Under the pieces are notes generated by a model. That model was not told the origin of the DNA. It ran no database searches and saw only the letters and a program-made list of their open reading frames with translations. Made by a program: the position numbers and the translations under genes. From NCBI RefSeq assembly GCF_030272615.1, contig NC_081410.1, forward strand, positions 225,857,415 to 225,921,414: 64,000 bases of DNA, given 5' to 3'. Each line of letters starts with the position of its first letter. The stretch's first letter is position 1. The stretch is from Cryptomeria japonica (lineage: Eukaryota > Streptophyta > Pinopsida > Cupressales > Cupressaceae). Shown piece after piece: positions 44,512-55,998 of the stretch.

Positions 44512-44658
44512 CTTATTTTTATTTTTCTCTTTTTTTTATTTTTTTTATTTTTTTTATTTTTTTTATTTTTCTCTTCTTTTTTTTCTCTTTTTTTTCTCTT
44601 TTTATTATTTTTTTTCTCTTTTTTTCTTTTTTTTATTTTTCTATTTTTTTTCTTTTTT
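44512..44658. repeat. T-rich simple sequence
   Basis: Almost pure T with scattered C and A (TTTTTATTTTTT-like), i.e. A/G-rich on the element E sense strand, shortly downstream of its primer site. The open frames over it are low-complexity artefacts. Confidence 0.9.
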
Positions 44659-44679
44659 ACATCCATCTACTGCTAAATA

Positions 44680-44721
44680 AGTGCACACAAGGAATTCAAC
44701 ACCTAAATGGGACGCCAAAAA
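44680..44721 (-). other. Element E primer site and repeated LTR end
   Basis: Directly inside the 5' LTR the minus strand reads TTTTTGGCGTCCC, resembling gypsy-type primer sites (TGGCGCC...). It is followed by TTAGGTGTTGAATTCCTTGTGTGCAC, which repeats the LTR 3' end for about 25 bases. Confidence 0.6.
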
Positions 44722-45706
44722 TGTACACAAGGAATTCAAAACCTAAATGTACCAATGAAATATTAGAATGAGAGATATTAAGAAGCATAAGAAATCAAAT
44801 AAGTGCAAGGAAAACTCCCTCAAATGCGTCTCATTGTCCTCTATCTCCAAGGACCTATTTAATCTTCAAAATAGTGCTCTCAAATTGTGCACAAAAACTC
44901 AAATAGATGACAACTTTGACTATGAGATTAACTAAATGAAGTGCATCTAAGCTACCATGAGAGCTAATGCAAGAGATATGCAAGCTAAGATTATGATCGT
45001 TAGTAATATAAACAATATGATATGTAAATTTAAGCTACAAATAAAACCATGATTTATACTAAATATGATCAAAATACCACTAACATTCTACGAAACAAGC
45101 TAAAATGGATGTATAAGCTAGAGAAAATTTAGCATTAGTTGGATGCAAAAAAGATGGATGATTTACATGCTAGGAATGCCTCTATTTATAGACTCTCCAA
45201 GGCCAAGGATGATGTGGCATTAAATCAAGGGTTGAGATTCAATCTAGAGAAATGGATGGTGAGGATGTAAAGATCATTTATGATGATAGACCTAGTAGAT
45301 GGAGGTTGAGAAGGGTTGATCATATTTATTGCTAAGTATGGGCTCAAGAAACAACCTTGAGTAAATGGGCATGGAGATAAGTACCCAAATGTAAGGTTCA
45401 AGTACCCATGAGGTAAGGTCCAAGTACCAAGAGGTATGGTCCAAATAACCAAGTGGATGTGAGTCAAATAATATTTTTGACTAAATATTATTTGCAAAAT
45501 AATTAATTTCAGTTGTCACATGTTGAGGTGGAGATGAGGTGGAAAGGTGAGGGGATGTGGATTTTTGAATGAAATATGATGGGTTTTTTAAGGATATTTA
45601 GGTAAGTGAATTATATAATTAAATTAAAGAACTTAATTATATAATATAGAAACATTTAAATGACTTTGCATCCAATCAATATTTGAGCCAGATTTATGTG
45701 TATACA
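44722..45706 (-). repeat. 5' LTR of element E
   Basis: 985 bases, minus strand TGTATACACATAAATC...CTTGTGTACA; single TATA box at 45182-45191. Matches 30077-31311 apart from the duplication there. Confidence 0.9.
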
Positions 45707-45711
45707 CCTGT

Positions 45712-48700
45712 CAAAAAGAATTGATTATTCCTTCTATATTCCAAAACATGATTCACTGTCCCTTGGATGTACCTTAGTACCCGTTTTGCTACTTTCCAAT
45801 GATACTTTTTTGGTTCTTGCATGAATCTTGATAGATAATTAACAACAAAACTAATATTTGGTCTAGCATAAGTCAAGTAAATCAAACCTCCAAGCATTTG
45901 TCAATAGAGAGTTGCATTCACCTGAGGAGATGAATCAAAAACAGACAGCTGCAAACCTGATTCCATAGGTGTAGACATGGCTTTGGAATCCATCATTTTG
46001 AACTTCTCGAGCAATATCTTGGCATATTTCCTCTGTGACACAAAGATATCATGCTTTGTTCGCTATACTTCTAAGCCAAGACAATAGTGCAATAGCTCGA
46101 GATCTATCATATCAAAAGCCTTCTTGAGATCATTCTTGGTTGTTTCAACCATTTATTCTGAGCTTCCTATGATAACTAAGTCATAAACATATACATTAAT
46201 GATCACAATATTCCCCCCTTGATCCTTCAGGTAGAGATTTGGATCATATGGATGCCTAGTGAAACCATGTTTTAGAAAATGCTAATCAATTTTGATATAC
46301 CAGGCTCTCGGGACATGTTTGAGACCATATAGGGACTTAATTAGCTTGCACACCTTTTCTTCTTTACCAGATGCAACATATCCCTCTGAATGGGTCATAT
46401 AGACCTCTTCCTTAAGGTCTCCATTTAGAAACGCACTTTTTACATCCATTTGATACAATATTCATCCAAATTGAGCAACTAAAGAAAAACTCATTCTAAT
46501 ATTTTTTATCTCTACAGTGGGAGCAAATGTTTGTTCATAATCTATCCTTTCTTTCTGGGCATAACCCTTGGCTACAAGTCTATCCTTATGTTTATCTGTA
46601 CTAACATCTTCTTTATACTTGGTTTAAAAAAACCATTTCCAACTAATTGCTTTCTCACCAGGTGGTAGATCAACAAGATCCCAAGTGTTTTTTTCATCAG
46701 AGATTGATACTCTACATCCATAGCCTCTTTCCAAGGCTTTGATTCAAGTGCCTCCCGAATAGTAGATGGCTCAAAACTATCAACCACTGAATTTATTAAT
46801 GCAAAGTTTACCTCATTATGAGTCATGTTACGAGTTCTTACACCTGAAGTTGAAGTGTTTGGAACTTCATCTAGCTTTGTATCTCGAATGGTACTACTAT
46901 ACCATTTTGGCAATGGTCTAGTGACATTGGTAGGTGTTAGTTGACTATCAACATTCCCATCATTTTTACCATCCATGTTGAATATAGGAGCACTATCTAA
47001 AGTAGGTGATGATTTGGAAGGAGAAATTGACTCACTATTCTCATCAAAAATGACATCCCTACTAATATATATTTTCTTTGTGTCTGGAGCCATAAGGTAT
47101 TATGCCTTAGACTCACTACTATAACCAAGAAGAATATATTTCATGGATTTGTCGTCAAGCTTCTTTCTCTTCTATTTAGGAATGTGCATATAGACATTGC
47201 ATCCAAAAACATGAATATGTGATATAGAAGGCTTCATGCCTACCTATTCTTCTTCTAGAGTGATGCCATCAAGGGCTTTGGTTGGAGCATGATTCAAAAG
47301 ATAAACCACAGTGTGTACAGCTTCAACCCAATATACACACTCTAGTTGAGAATCTTTCAACATACTGTGGAACATCTCCACGGTGATGTGATTTCTCCAT
47401 TCAGCATCTCCATTTTGTTGAAGTGTGTATATTGTAGTCAATTGACAATGAATGTCATGTTCCTATAGATATGTGGAGAATTTTGTGTTGGTGTATTCCC
47501 CCCTCGATATAAGTAGAGGACACAAATATGATGATTCATATCTTTCTCCAAAAGAGTGCGGAACTCTCTAAAGTATGAAAAAACCTCATCCTTATGCTAC
47601 AAATAGTATACCCACATTTTTTTTGTGTGATCATCAACAAAAATATAAAATTACTTGTATCCATTGTTACTAGGTGGTATGGGACCGCATAGATCGGTAT
47701 GCACCCACTGCAAGGGTTGATTGGCACAAGGCTCACTTGGATAAAAAGGTGCTCGATGTTGTTTTCTAGAAATACAGCTAGAACAAATGACACTCAACTT
47801 TTCAAGGGATGGAATCCCTTTGACCATATTATTCTTCCATAGCTTTAGCAAATAGCTAGTGCTTAAGTGACCAAATCTACAATGCCAAAGCATTGAAATA
47901 TCATTGTCCTTAGTCACTAAGGCTTGACTAGTAGCAATTGAATCAAGCTGAAACATTCTACCAACCTCAGTAGCACTAGTAATAATGTTGGCATGTTTAG
48001 ACTTATCTTTGATAAGACAAACCTTTTTATCTTGATTTGTATCAAATTCAATCCTAAGATTATGGTCAAGAAATTGATTAACAGAAAGGAGATTTTTAGT
48101 AAGTCCCAAAACATACAAAAAATTGGTAATCTTGCAATGATTAATACCAAACTTCAAAGAGTTTTCACCAATACCTTTGATTTCTTGGGTGGTATCATCT
48201 CCAAGGGTGACTGTACCATGATGGGGTTTCAATGTGAGAAAACACTCCTTTCATCCAGTCATGTGCTTTGTAGCACCAGAATCCACATACCATATTGACG
48301 TTGATTGTGAACCCTCTTTTGAAGTGTGAGCTAATAGCACGTATTCTTCATCTAGAGAATCATCTCCTTCAGCAATATTGGTTTGTTGCTTATATTTGTT
48401 CTTCTGCTCCCATTGCAATTTGTCACTTTGAAAGGGCTTCTTTGGATGTGATTTGTTGGAAGATCCTTTGTTGATAGATTCTTCTTTCTAGAGAAGGTTT
48501 AATAGCTTCTTGAATGTGGGAATCATCTCAGTGGCATTAAAAGTTGTCACAAAGACCTTGTTTCTAAACAGTAGTGCTCGTAGAAAAATAAGCACCAAAA
48601 TGGAATCCTCAGTCTTTTCTCCCAATGCTTGTAATAAATCTCTCAACTCCACAATCCTATTGAGAAAGGATTACAAATGTTCTCCATTATTCATCTTCAA

Positions 48701-48734
48701 GCAATGTATCTAACTCTACAAACTCAGGATCAAT
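45712..48734 (-). pseudogene. Copia C gag end, protease, integrase, RT and RNase H start
   Basis: Minus strand, right to left. Gag end: L-K-M-N-N-G-E-H and R-I-V-E-L-R-D-L-L-Q-A-L (48600-48720). Protease: W-Y-V-D-S-G-A-T-K-H-M-T-G (intact D-S-G, near 48265-48300). GAG-pre-integrase: L-W-H-C-R-F-G-H-L. Integrase: W-V-H-T-D-L-C-G-P (47680-47720), with Q-Q-N-G-D-A at 47410-47430. RT lies over 46100-47000. Its catalytic box is V-Y-V-Y-D-L (near 46186), so the first Asp is lost to Tyr. RNase H begins R-V-L-R-Y-I-Q-G-T (45770) and is cut by E. Stops and frameshifts throughout. Confidence 0.85.
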
Positions 48735-49016
48735 GCGCCAAAATCACTTGAAACTCTCTTCATACAATAGTCATACGTGTCATAATCATTACAGCTCATC
48801 ATCAAAGCATAAACCAATATAACCAATTCACCAAACTTAATCGGTTAGGTTTTACCGGTTCAACTCTCCAATACATAGCAATACCGGTTTACTCCACAAA
48901 TTCTTCCTACCGGTTACAAAACATCATTACAACAATATCAACAATATTATATCGGTTAATTGACATCAATGACAACATAACATATCATTAATGCAATCTT
49001 CATGCAAATGCCAACA
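48735..49016 (-). repeat. Truncated 3' LTR of copia G
   Basis: 282 bases matching 54283-54563 almost exactly. Only the first part of the LTR (in minus orientation) remains. The dyad is at 48960-48975. Confidence 0.9.
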
Positions 49017-49343
49017 ATCTCCCCCTTTGGCATTGATGGAAATACAAATATCAATACCATTGATTGTTGTGATTGTGAATAGGAATCCTAGTTTACATTA
49101 CCAAGTATTCACCTTGTCTTCAGCTGGTCTTTCGTCTCTCTATCAATCATACAAATCACATAGTTCTTCTCCCCCTTTGACAACAATGTCAAATTGAAAG
49201 TAAAACATGCAATGTCAAATTTAATTGTTCATCATCAATAACCTACAACTTGATGCTCCCCCTGTGGAATAACTCCACTTCTACACCAATCCTATTGTAA
49301 AATTCTGCAAGTAGCACTAGGACTGATGTAATCTACATCATGC

Positions 49344-51771
49344 TCAACTGACCTCATGAAGGGGTACAACCACTAGCTGACTTCTAAGATACTCAAAAGT
49401 AGTCTTAGGTAGAGGTTTAGTAAAGATATTTGCAAGTTGCTCCTTGGTAGAAACATGCTCCAAGATCACATCTTTACTCTGCACTTTTTCCCTTAAGAAA
49501 TGATACTTTAATTCAATATGCTTGGTTCTTGCATGCAAAATAGGGTTCTTGGAAATATTTATGGCACTTGTATTATCACATAAGATCTTTACAGGTTCTG
49601 AAATCTTCATCTTAAAACCTTCCAAAATGTGCCTCATCTAGATAGCCTGGGTACAAGTCATGTAAGTTGCAACATCCTCAGCTTCAGTAGTAGATTGTGA
49701 TGTACAACTCTGCTTCTTACTAATCCATGAAACAAGTCTTCCTCCAAGCAAAAAATGCTCCACCAATTGTGCTTTTTTTGTCATCAACATTTCCTGCCCA
49801 ATCTGCATCTGTGTACACCTTCAAGTCAAAGTTTCCTCCATATGGATACCACAATCCATAGTCAACAGTACCTTTCAAATATCTAAAAATCCTCTTGGTT
49901 GCTATCAAATGTGTTTCCTTAGGATTCTTCTAGAATCTAGCAACTATGCCAACTTCATGAGCTATATTCGGTTTGTTGTGAACAACAGAGTGCAATTTTC
50001 CAATCATTGACATGTTTTCCTTAGGATTCATCTTCCTTAGACAATTTACAACCTATAACCATTAGTGTCCCAACTGGTTTACAGTCACTCATACCAAATG
50101 TCTTCAAGACCTCTTACACATACTTAGTTGTGTGATAAAATACCATTCTTCATTTGTTATATTTACAAGCCTATGAAAAAATTATTTACCCATTAGAGAC
50201 ATTTCAAACTCATTTTTCATTTCATCTGCAAAATCATTGCTCGTGTCATCATTACCTCCAGATATGATATCATCTACAAATACTTCACTGACCAGTATTT
50301 TATCTCCTTCAGATTTGAGATATATGTTGCTATCTTCACTGGTTCTCAAAAAACCTATCTTCATTAGATGTGTATGAAGCCTTTCATACCATCCTCTCGG
50401 TGCCTTCCTTAAACCATATAAATCCTTATGCAATCTGCATACCATGTCTTTCTCATCAATCAAAGCATAACCATCTAGCTGCTCAATGTATACTTCTTCC
50501 AGTATCCCATTCAAAAATGTTGACTTAACATCCATCTGGTATACCTTGAATTTCTTATTTGTTGCAAATGCAAGTAAAGTTCTGACACCTTCCAGTCTTG
50601 CCACTGGTGCAAAAGTCTCACGATAATCTTCTTCTTCCTCTTGTGCATAACCTTTGCAAACCAACCTAGCTTTTTTGTGAACTATAACACCATCTTCATT
50701 CAACTTGTTCTTGAATACCTACTTAGTACCTATCACATTTTTATTTACCGGTCGGGGTACTAGGGTCCATGTGTTGTTCCTCTCAATTTGATCTAGTTCC
50801 TCCTCCATAGCTTTAACCCAATGATCGTCACCAAATGCTTCCTTAGCAGTTCTTGGTTCAATAGTGGAGAAAATGTTGGAATTCTCTCTGATTCTTCTTC
50901 TGGTTAGTACTCCAGCATCCTTATCTCCAATAATCTTCTTAGGAGTGTGATTGAGTCTCACATATCTCAAAATAACATGATCATTATCTTCAGGTTCATC
51001 TTCTTCATTATCATCATCTTGTTTTGAATTTATCTATTCCAGTTGAACTCGTACATCAGTATTTGCTTTACCGATTTCAGGTTTCACAGTTTCTGGTTCC
51101 AAAAACAAAATGCAAGGATCTTCATCCTTTTTCTCCAAACTGGTTTCCTCTAAGACTTCAGGATATTCATCCACTCAAACATCAGCACTCTCAATAATTC
51201 TCTATGTCCGTTTGTTAAAACACTTGTAGGCCTTACTCTAGGTGGAATAACCAAGAAATATACCTTCATCACTTTTAGCCTCAAATTTTCTAACATAATC
51301 ACCTCTCTTAATAAAATATTTGCTACCAAATATTTTGAAATAACTAACATTAGGTGACCTTCCATACCAATATTCATAAGGAGTCTTGTCCTTACCTCTC
51401 TTTACCAGAATCCGGTTCATAGTGTAGACAATTGTGCTAACAGCTTCTCTCCAAAAAAAATTCGCTACACCTCCTTGTATCAACATCGTCCTAGCATCTT
51501 CAACAACTGACCGGTTGTTTCTCTCTATGATACCATTCTGTTGTGGTGTCCTCGGTGCAGAAAGTTGTTGTTTGATACCATTTGCTTCAAAATATCTAGT
51601 GAATTCCTCAAAAGTAAGTTCACCGCCTTGATCAGTTCTCAGACACTTTATCTTCTTACCGCTCTCCTTCTCAGCTAAGGCCCTGAATGTCTTGAACTTA
51701 TTAAAAGATTTAGTTTTATCCTTCAAGAATATGATCCACATCATCCTTGAGCAATCATCAGTGAAGATCAT
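49344..51771 (-). pseudogene. Copia G integrase, reverse transcriptase and RNase H
   Basis: Integrase 51150-51771: D-D-C-S-R-M-M-W, R-T-D-Q-G-G-E-L, T-P-Q-Q-N-G-I-I-E-R and G-I-F-L-G-Y-S. The catalytic Asp and Glu of the core are visible. RT 50182-50970: [27 protein letters not shown], and catalytic E-V-F-V-D-D-I-I. RNase H 49344-49908: L-K-G-T-V-D-Y-G, D-A-D-W-A-G-N-V-D-D and the end D-I-F/A-N-I-F-T-K-P-L-P-K. The longest open stretches in the window's pol regions, but stops and shifts separate them (for example before 50719 and near 49650). Less decayed than F. Confidence 0.9.
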
Positions 51772-51780
51772 AAAATATTG

Positions 51781-52145
51781 TCACCTTGAATACTTTTTGT
51801 CCTTATTGGTCCACAAAGATCTGTATGAACCAAATCTAATAGATGTTCCACTGAAAAAGATTTGCTCTTGAACCAAATCCGATGGGTATCCTCTATCATT
51901 AAGTTGTGCCACACTTAAAAGATTGTGCTTTAAACCTTCAACCCAGTAGACATCATATGCACTGCTCTTTCCATTAAGAGAAATAGATCCCTTACCTTTA
52001 ACCATGTAGGATGATTCATTACCAAATTGTACAACTCTGCCATCAAATTCCTTCAAAGAAATAATTTTGCTCCGGTCACCGGTCATGTGCTATGAACAAC
52101 CACTATCAATGATCCAATCATCAGAGTTATCCATTCAAGATACTA
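51781..52145 (-). pseudogene. Copia G protease with a deletion after it
   Basis: Protease motif W-I-I-D-S-G-C-S, then TAG, then H-M-T-G-D (52085-52130). G-K-G-S-I-S-L-N-G-K and W-V-E-G-L-K-H-N-L-L-S-V-A-Q-L-N-D follow. The sequence then jumps to D-L-V-H-T-D-L-C-G-P-type sequence in another frame. The GAG-pre-integrase segment that F keeps (W-H-R-I-L-Y-H) is missing, so an internal deletion removed it. Confidence 0.8.
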
Positions 52146-52293
52146 ATGCCTTCTGATCAAATATCTCCTCTTTAATGGATACAACTACAATATCTTCATT
52201 AGCATCACCATCAAATTCCTCATCAATGATACCACCATCAACGGCAATAAGACAATCTATTTTGTCTTTACCCTTATAATACTTGAATTTCTC

Positions 52294-53166
52294 TCATTTG
52301 TGCTCATTATCACCATTAGGATAGTTAGCAGCTATGTGTCTAATCTTGTTGCATGCAAAACATTTCAAAGATAATTTACCTCTATATATACCAGTACCTA
52401 TGGGCAACCGCTTGGCCAATAATGCTTCAAGCTCAACTAAATTATCTTCATCATCAGCTTCTTTGTTAGATCTAGATTCATAAATGTGACTGACATCTCT
52501 ACTTTTCCTCATAGATGGGTTAGAAACAAAAGCTCTAAATGTAGACTCAAATTTCTGTACACTACCATCATAACCATTTAATTTAATAGCAATAAGCTTG
52601 CCAATGATGGACTCAAGGATTACCTTATTTTTATCAATAGACTTTAGCTCCTGAATGGATACAACTTGAATAGTGTAGACCAGTAGAAGGGTTCTCATTA
52701 CTTTACTGATCACTATGGAAACTTCCACTTTACCTCCTGCACTCTTAATTTTACTGACTATCTCTTTTATTCTTTGACCATACTGCTGGATATTCTCACC
52801 TTCAGCCATCCACATGTCATCAAAATTTCCTCTTAGACTGTCTTCTTTAGAAATCATAACATGTTCATCACCGCTATAAATCTCTTCAAGTTTTTTCCAT
52901 ACACCATATGTAGTCTCTAGACCATGAACAACTACATACTCTACATCAGACAAAGAACTGATAATAGCCTATAATTCTTGATTGTTTTCTTGTTGCTTTT
53001 TCTTCTGATCATCGGTCATAATCCCACTAGGTGCAACATATTGAGTAACAACATGTTCCCAGTATTGATTTCCTAGACTCTTTATATAAATTTTCATTCT
53101 ATCACTCCATATCCTATCGTTCTCTCTATTAAACTTCAGACCTTCCTTCTTCATCATGATCTGCAA
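52294..53166 (-). pseudogene. Copia G gag
   Basis: Start M-Q-I-M-M-K-K-E-G-L-K-F-N-R-E-N at 53166, in the same place as F. One in-phase stop (after N-N-Q-E-L, about 52967) separates 53166-52969 from 52953-52294. UBN2-type core: V-W-K-K-L-E-E-I-Y-S-G-D-E-H, N-F-D-D-M-W-M. The zinc knuckle near 52310-52350 reads C-F-A-C-N-K-I-R-H-I-A-A-N-Y: Gly to Arg and the last Cys to Tyr. Apart from the stop it is nearly full length. Confidence 0.85.
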
Positions 53167-53213
53167 GATCTTTACCTCAAGTTGTTAGGCTTAGACCTTA
53201 GAGGACCTAATTT

Positions 53214-53225
53214 GCTCTGATACCA
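53214..53225 (-). other. Primer-binding site of copia G
   Basis: TGGTATCAGAGC on the minus strand, two bases inside the LTR. Confidence 0.95.
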
Positions 53226-53227
53226 AT

Positions 53228-54563
53228 TGATGGTATGATGAAAGAATAAGAATTTGGTCAACTACTGAGGGGGGGGTGAATCAGTAGATAGAAAAACCGA
53301 TACTAACTTCGCCATTCTTAAAATCAATCTCTCAAAGTAAACTTAGAACTATCAATGCAATATCACTATCAATATAAAAACCCTCAAGATAAATTGGTTG
53401 ACTGTTACAACAAACTAATAGTAAACAACTTCAAACTCATAAACATCCAAATGCTTTTACTGACATAAGTAAAACTTCATTTCACAATTCTTTTGGTTAT
53501 CATGATTTATCAAAGTTGATTAAGTAGTTAAGAAAATCAACCATAAGAACGTAACTACAAAAACATTCACCACTTGACACAATATTTTTGACGTGGAAAC
53601 CCAAATGGGAAAAACCACGGTGAGATGAGACTCACAATATAACTATCTGAGTCTTCTGAAGTTTGCCCTGTTAAGAGCTTAGCCTAGTAAAGCTTTACAA
53701 AAAAATTGTTAAGAATAGATCATGTTAGAGACCACCCGGTTAAGGGATTGACTATAATACCTTGTTAGAAGCAATACCTTGTAAGAAGTAACCTCGGTAG
53801 AGGATTTGAAATCCAAGCTAATGGATCACCCGGTTAGAGCTTACTTGATTAGGGGATTTCAATCTGTTGTAATTGTTAGAAAACAATAGGAGTTTGTTGA
53901 TCTGTTTGAATAGCACTACATTTGCTTGTTCATATCCTTTTCATGCTCCTATCTGCCTTTACTCAAACTGCAGATACATAATCCAGTTTGGTAACCACAC
54001 ACTCAACTAAAACTATGCCAACTCTGAAACTAAATAACTCGTCGACCTTATAAACAAATCAATTAGGTCGGTAACACAACAAAAACTTAATTCTCTTATA
54101 GAGATTACAAATAAGTCGGTTCAAGTAGGACCATTGGACTACATGGCAATCTCTGCACATCAACCAAGAAAACCTCGACCGCTCCTTGATCATCACTTCA
54201 TCGAACTTAGTAACTCATCACGCACTTTGCATTACATGAAATATACTTTCTCATTCCCTAGATAAAAATTGTTTCATCAACGCACCAAAATCACTTGAAA
54301 CTCTCTTCATACAATAGTCATACATGTCATAATCATTACAACTCATCATCAAATCATAAACCAATATAACCAATTCACCAAACTTAATCGGTTAGGGTTT
54401 ACTGGTTCAACTCTCCAATACATAGCAATACCGGTTTACTCCACAAATTCTTCCTACCGGTTACAAAACATCATTACAACAATATCAACAATATCATACT
54501 GGTTAATTGACATCAATGACAACATAACATATCATTAATGCAATCTTCATGCAAATGCCAACA
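53228..54563 (-). repeat. 5' LTR of copia G
   Basis: 1336 bases; minus TGTTGGCATTTGCATG...ACCATCA. Dyad at 54507-54522 and stem-loop CTACTGA...TCAGTAG at 53262-53287. Confidence 0.95.
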
Positions 54564-54691
54564 CCACTAACCACATCCCAAACTTCTTCAAACTCGAGTT
54601 GAGTTTTGAGTTTGGTTTTCCATGTGAAATAGTTCTTCCCACGCAACAGTTGGGAATTTGGAAGAAGAAATATGGGAGAACTTCCTGCCAT
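54564..54691 (-). pseudogene. Copia C gag, N-terminal end
   Basis: M-A-G-S-S-P-I-F-L-L-P followed by N-Y-F-T-W-K-T-K-L-K-T-Q-L and V-W-D-V-V-S-G, a typical copia gag start (DUF4219/UBN2 region). It is cut by the G LTR after V-V-S-G. Confidence 0.85.
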
Positions 54692-55764
54692 TTTGTCAGC
54701 CTTGTATTGACTCTATTTTTTTCTATTTCTCATCTCTCAAATTAATGACTCATTGCAAAGGAGTGAAAATAATAGAAAGAAAATTAATGTTGTTATGTAT
54801 ATGACTGAGTTGAAAAATGAACATCCTTAAGCCTAACCATAAAATTGTAGATAGATGACATGGTGTCATGATTGTATGGAAGATTTTAGCATGAGTATTA
54901 GAAAATATTTGGCTGCCTATCTTAAAATTAAATGACCACTATGGGAGATACTACTTCCATTATTTTATAATAAGAGCACATTAGAGAGAGAAGTACGGGA
55001 TTTACTCGAATTGATACTAACCTCAACAACTTCTCCACCGCATTCAAAATCATGAAGATTTCTATGTGCATGCCTCCCCATTGAACTTTCAGTATAGGTG
55101 ACCAGGATATCAGTTTGAGTCCCATCGAGCCATTAGAGGAAGAGGACACAACTTAAATGATCAACTTTCATAGATCGACCAATACAAATTTTGCAGAGTA
55201 TTTAGCCTCTGCAAAGATGATCTCGTTCAAGGAGCCCAATTGTATGTACTATAGCCAGTTTCGAGCACTCAAGAGCAAGATCCACCATACACTATGCTCA
55301 CCAAAACTTCACTCCCTCCTTCCAACAAACATGATGTCGATAAGAGATGAAATACCCTGATGATGCCAACAAACAAAACTATCCTCAAGATCACCATCAA
55401 TTCCCAATTCAGCTAAAATAAAAAATAGCGTAATTCAAAAGAGTCCTACAGACTATTGTCATGGTCTCACATACCTAAAGGAAATATTGTGTTATGTGGT
55501 GGATCTGAAGGTATCTAATAGCACAAATGCAACCATTGAGCTCTTAAATGAGGAAGAACAACGAGGTCCTCAATGGTAGCTTGGATAGCCTGGATAGCTT
55601 AGTAAACTTAGAGGACAAAGAAAGAAACAATGGCATATCACCAAATCTTTTTATTTTACTGCATATCACTTTTTGACATCAAATTCAGCAAGAAAAAGCT
55701 TCGGCACAACAAATACGAGACTCTATACTGAGGCCACCTTCTACTAAGACAATTCCTAACCCTA
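54692..55764. other. Copia C leader or unclassified filler
   Basis: About 1.07 kb between the C gag ATG and its primer site, long for a copia leader. No coding frame, LTR ends or target duplication recognised. It could hold an old insertion. The open frames 54928-55149 and 55157-55360 lack family resemblance. Confidence 0.4.
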
Positions 55765-55775
55765 CTCTAATACCA
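55765..55775 (-). other. Primer-binding site of copia C
   Basis: TGGTATTAGAG on the minus strand, directly at the LTR; the Met-initiator primer site with one C-to-T change. Confidence 0.75.
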
Positions 55776-55993
55776 TATTAGATATTGCAGAGCAATCAAA
55801 TACCTCATTTGCATTATGAAAAGATATTTATACATGAGGATGACTGCAACCATGTGCTTTATCTGGCACTCACGAGTTCAACAAATTATAAATAAACTAA
55901 ACAAATATACTAATTTTACATACCAATAATATCAACCATAAAATAAACACTAAACAACCTATCTATGTGGAATTAATGAGGGAATATCCAACA
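55776..55993 (-). repeat. 5' LTR of copia C
   Basis: 218 bases, minus TGTTGGATATTCCC...CTAATA; matches 29375-29594. Confidence 0.9.
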
Positions 55994-55998
55994 ATTGG

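Larger units (their letters stand above)
30077..45706 (-). mobile_element. Non-autonomous LTR element E with an antisense plant-mobile-domain gene
   Basis: LTRs 30077-31311 and 44722-45706. Target duplication CCTAT (30072-30076) and CCTGT (45707-45711) differs at one base. Removing E restores the copia C frame L-T-G-Y-T-N-A. Minus orientation is given by the purine tract beside the left LTR (minus AAAGAGGGGCAAAA) and a gypsy-like primer site TGGCGTCCC beside the right LTR. No gag or pol was found on the minus strand. The plus strand carries a plant mobile domain gene (40486-42480). Copia F is inserted at 32586-40029. Confidence 0.85.
48735..54563 (-). mobile_element. Ty1/copia element G, same family as F
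   Basis: Minus order: 5' LTR 53228-54563, primer site 53214-53225, gag 52294-53166, protease, integrase, RT, RNase H ending near 49344, purine tract 49017-49028, and a truncated 3' LTR 48735-49016. It interrupts copia C gag after V-W-D-V-V-S-G. About 90 codons of host gag and over 1 kb of the 3' LTR are missing at the left border, so a deletion followed insertion. Confidence 0.9.
29375..55993 (-). mobile_element. Ty1/copia element C, carrying elements E, F and G
   Basis: Short LTRs (29375-29594 and 55776-55993) flanked by a perfect target duplication ATTGG (29370-29374, 55994-55998). Minus order: primer site 55765-55775, gag start 54564-54691, gag remainder, protease, integrase and RT (45712-48734), RNase H (45712-45900 plus 29600-30071). 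Split by E (30077-45706) and G (48735-54563). Its own part is about 5 kb. Confidence 0.9.

Noticed and set aside
44392-44680. Open frames over the T-rich stretch, both strands (Phe-rich and Lys-rich products)
   Set aside because: They are translations of simple sequence, without start context or family resemblance.
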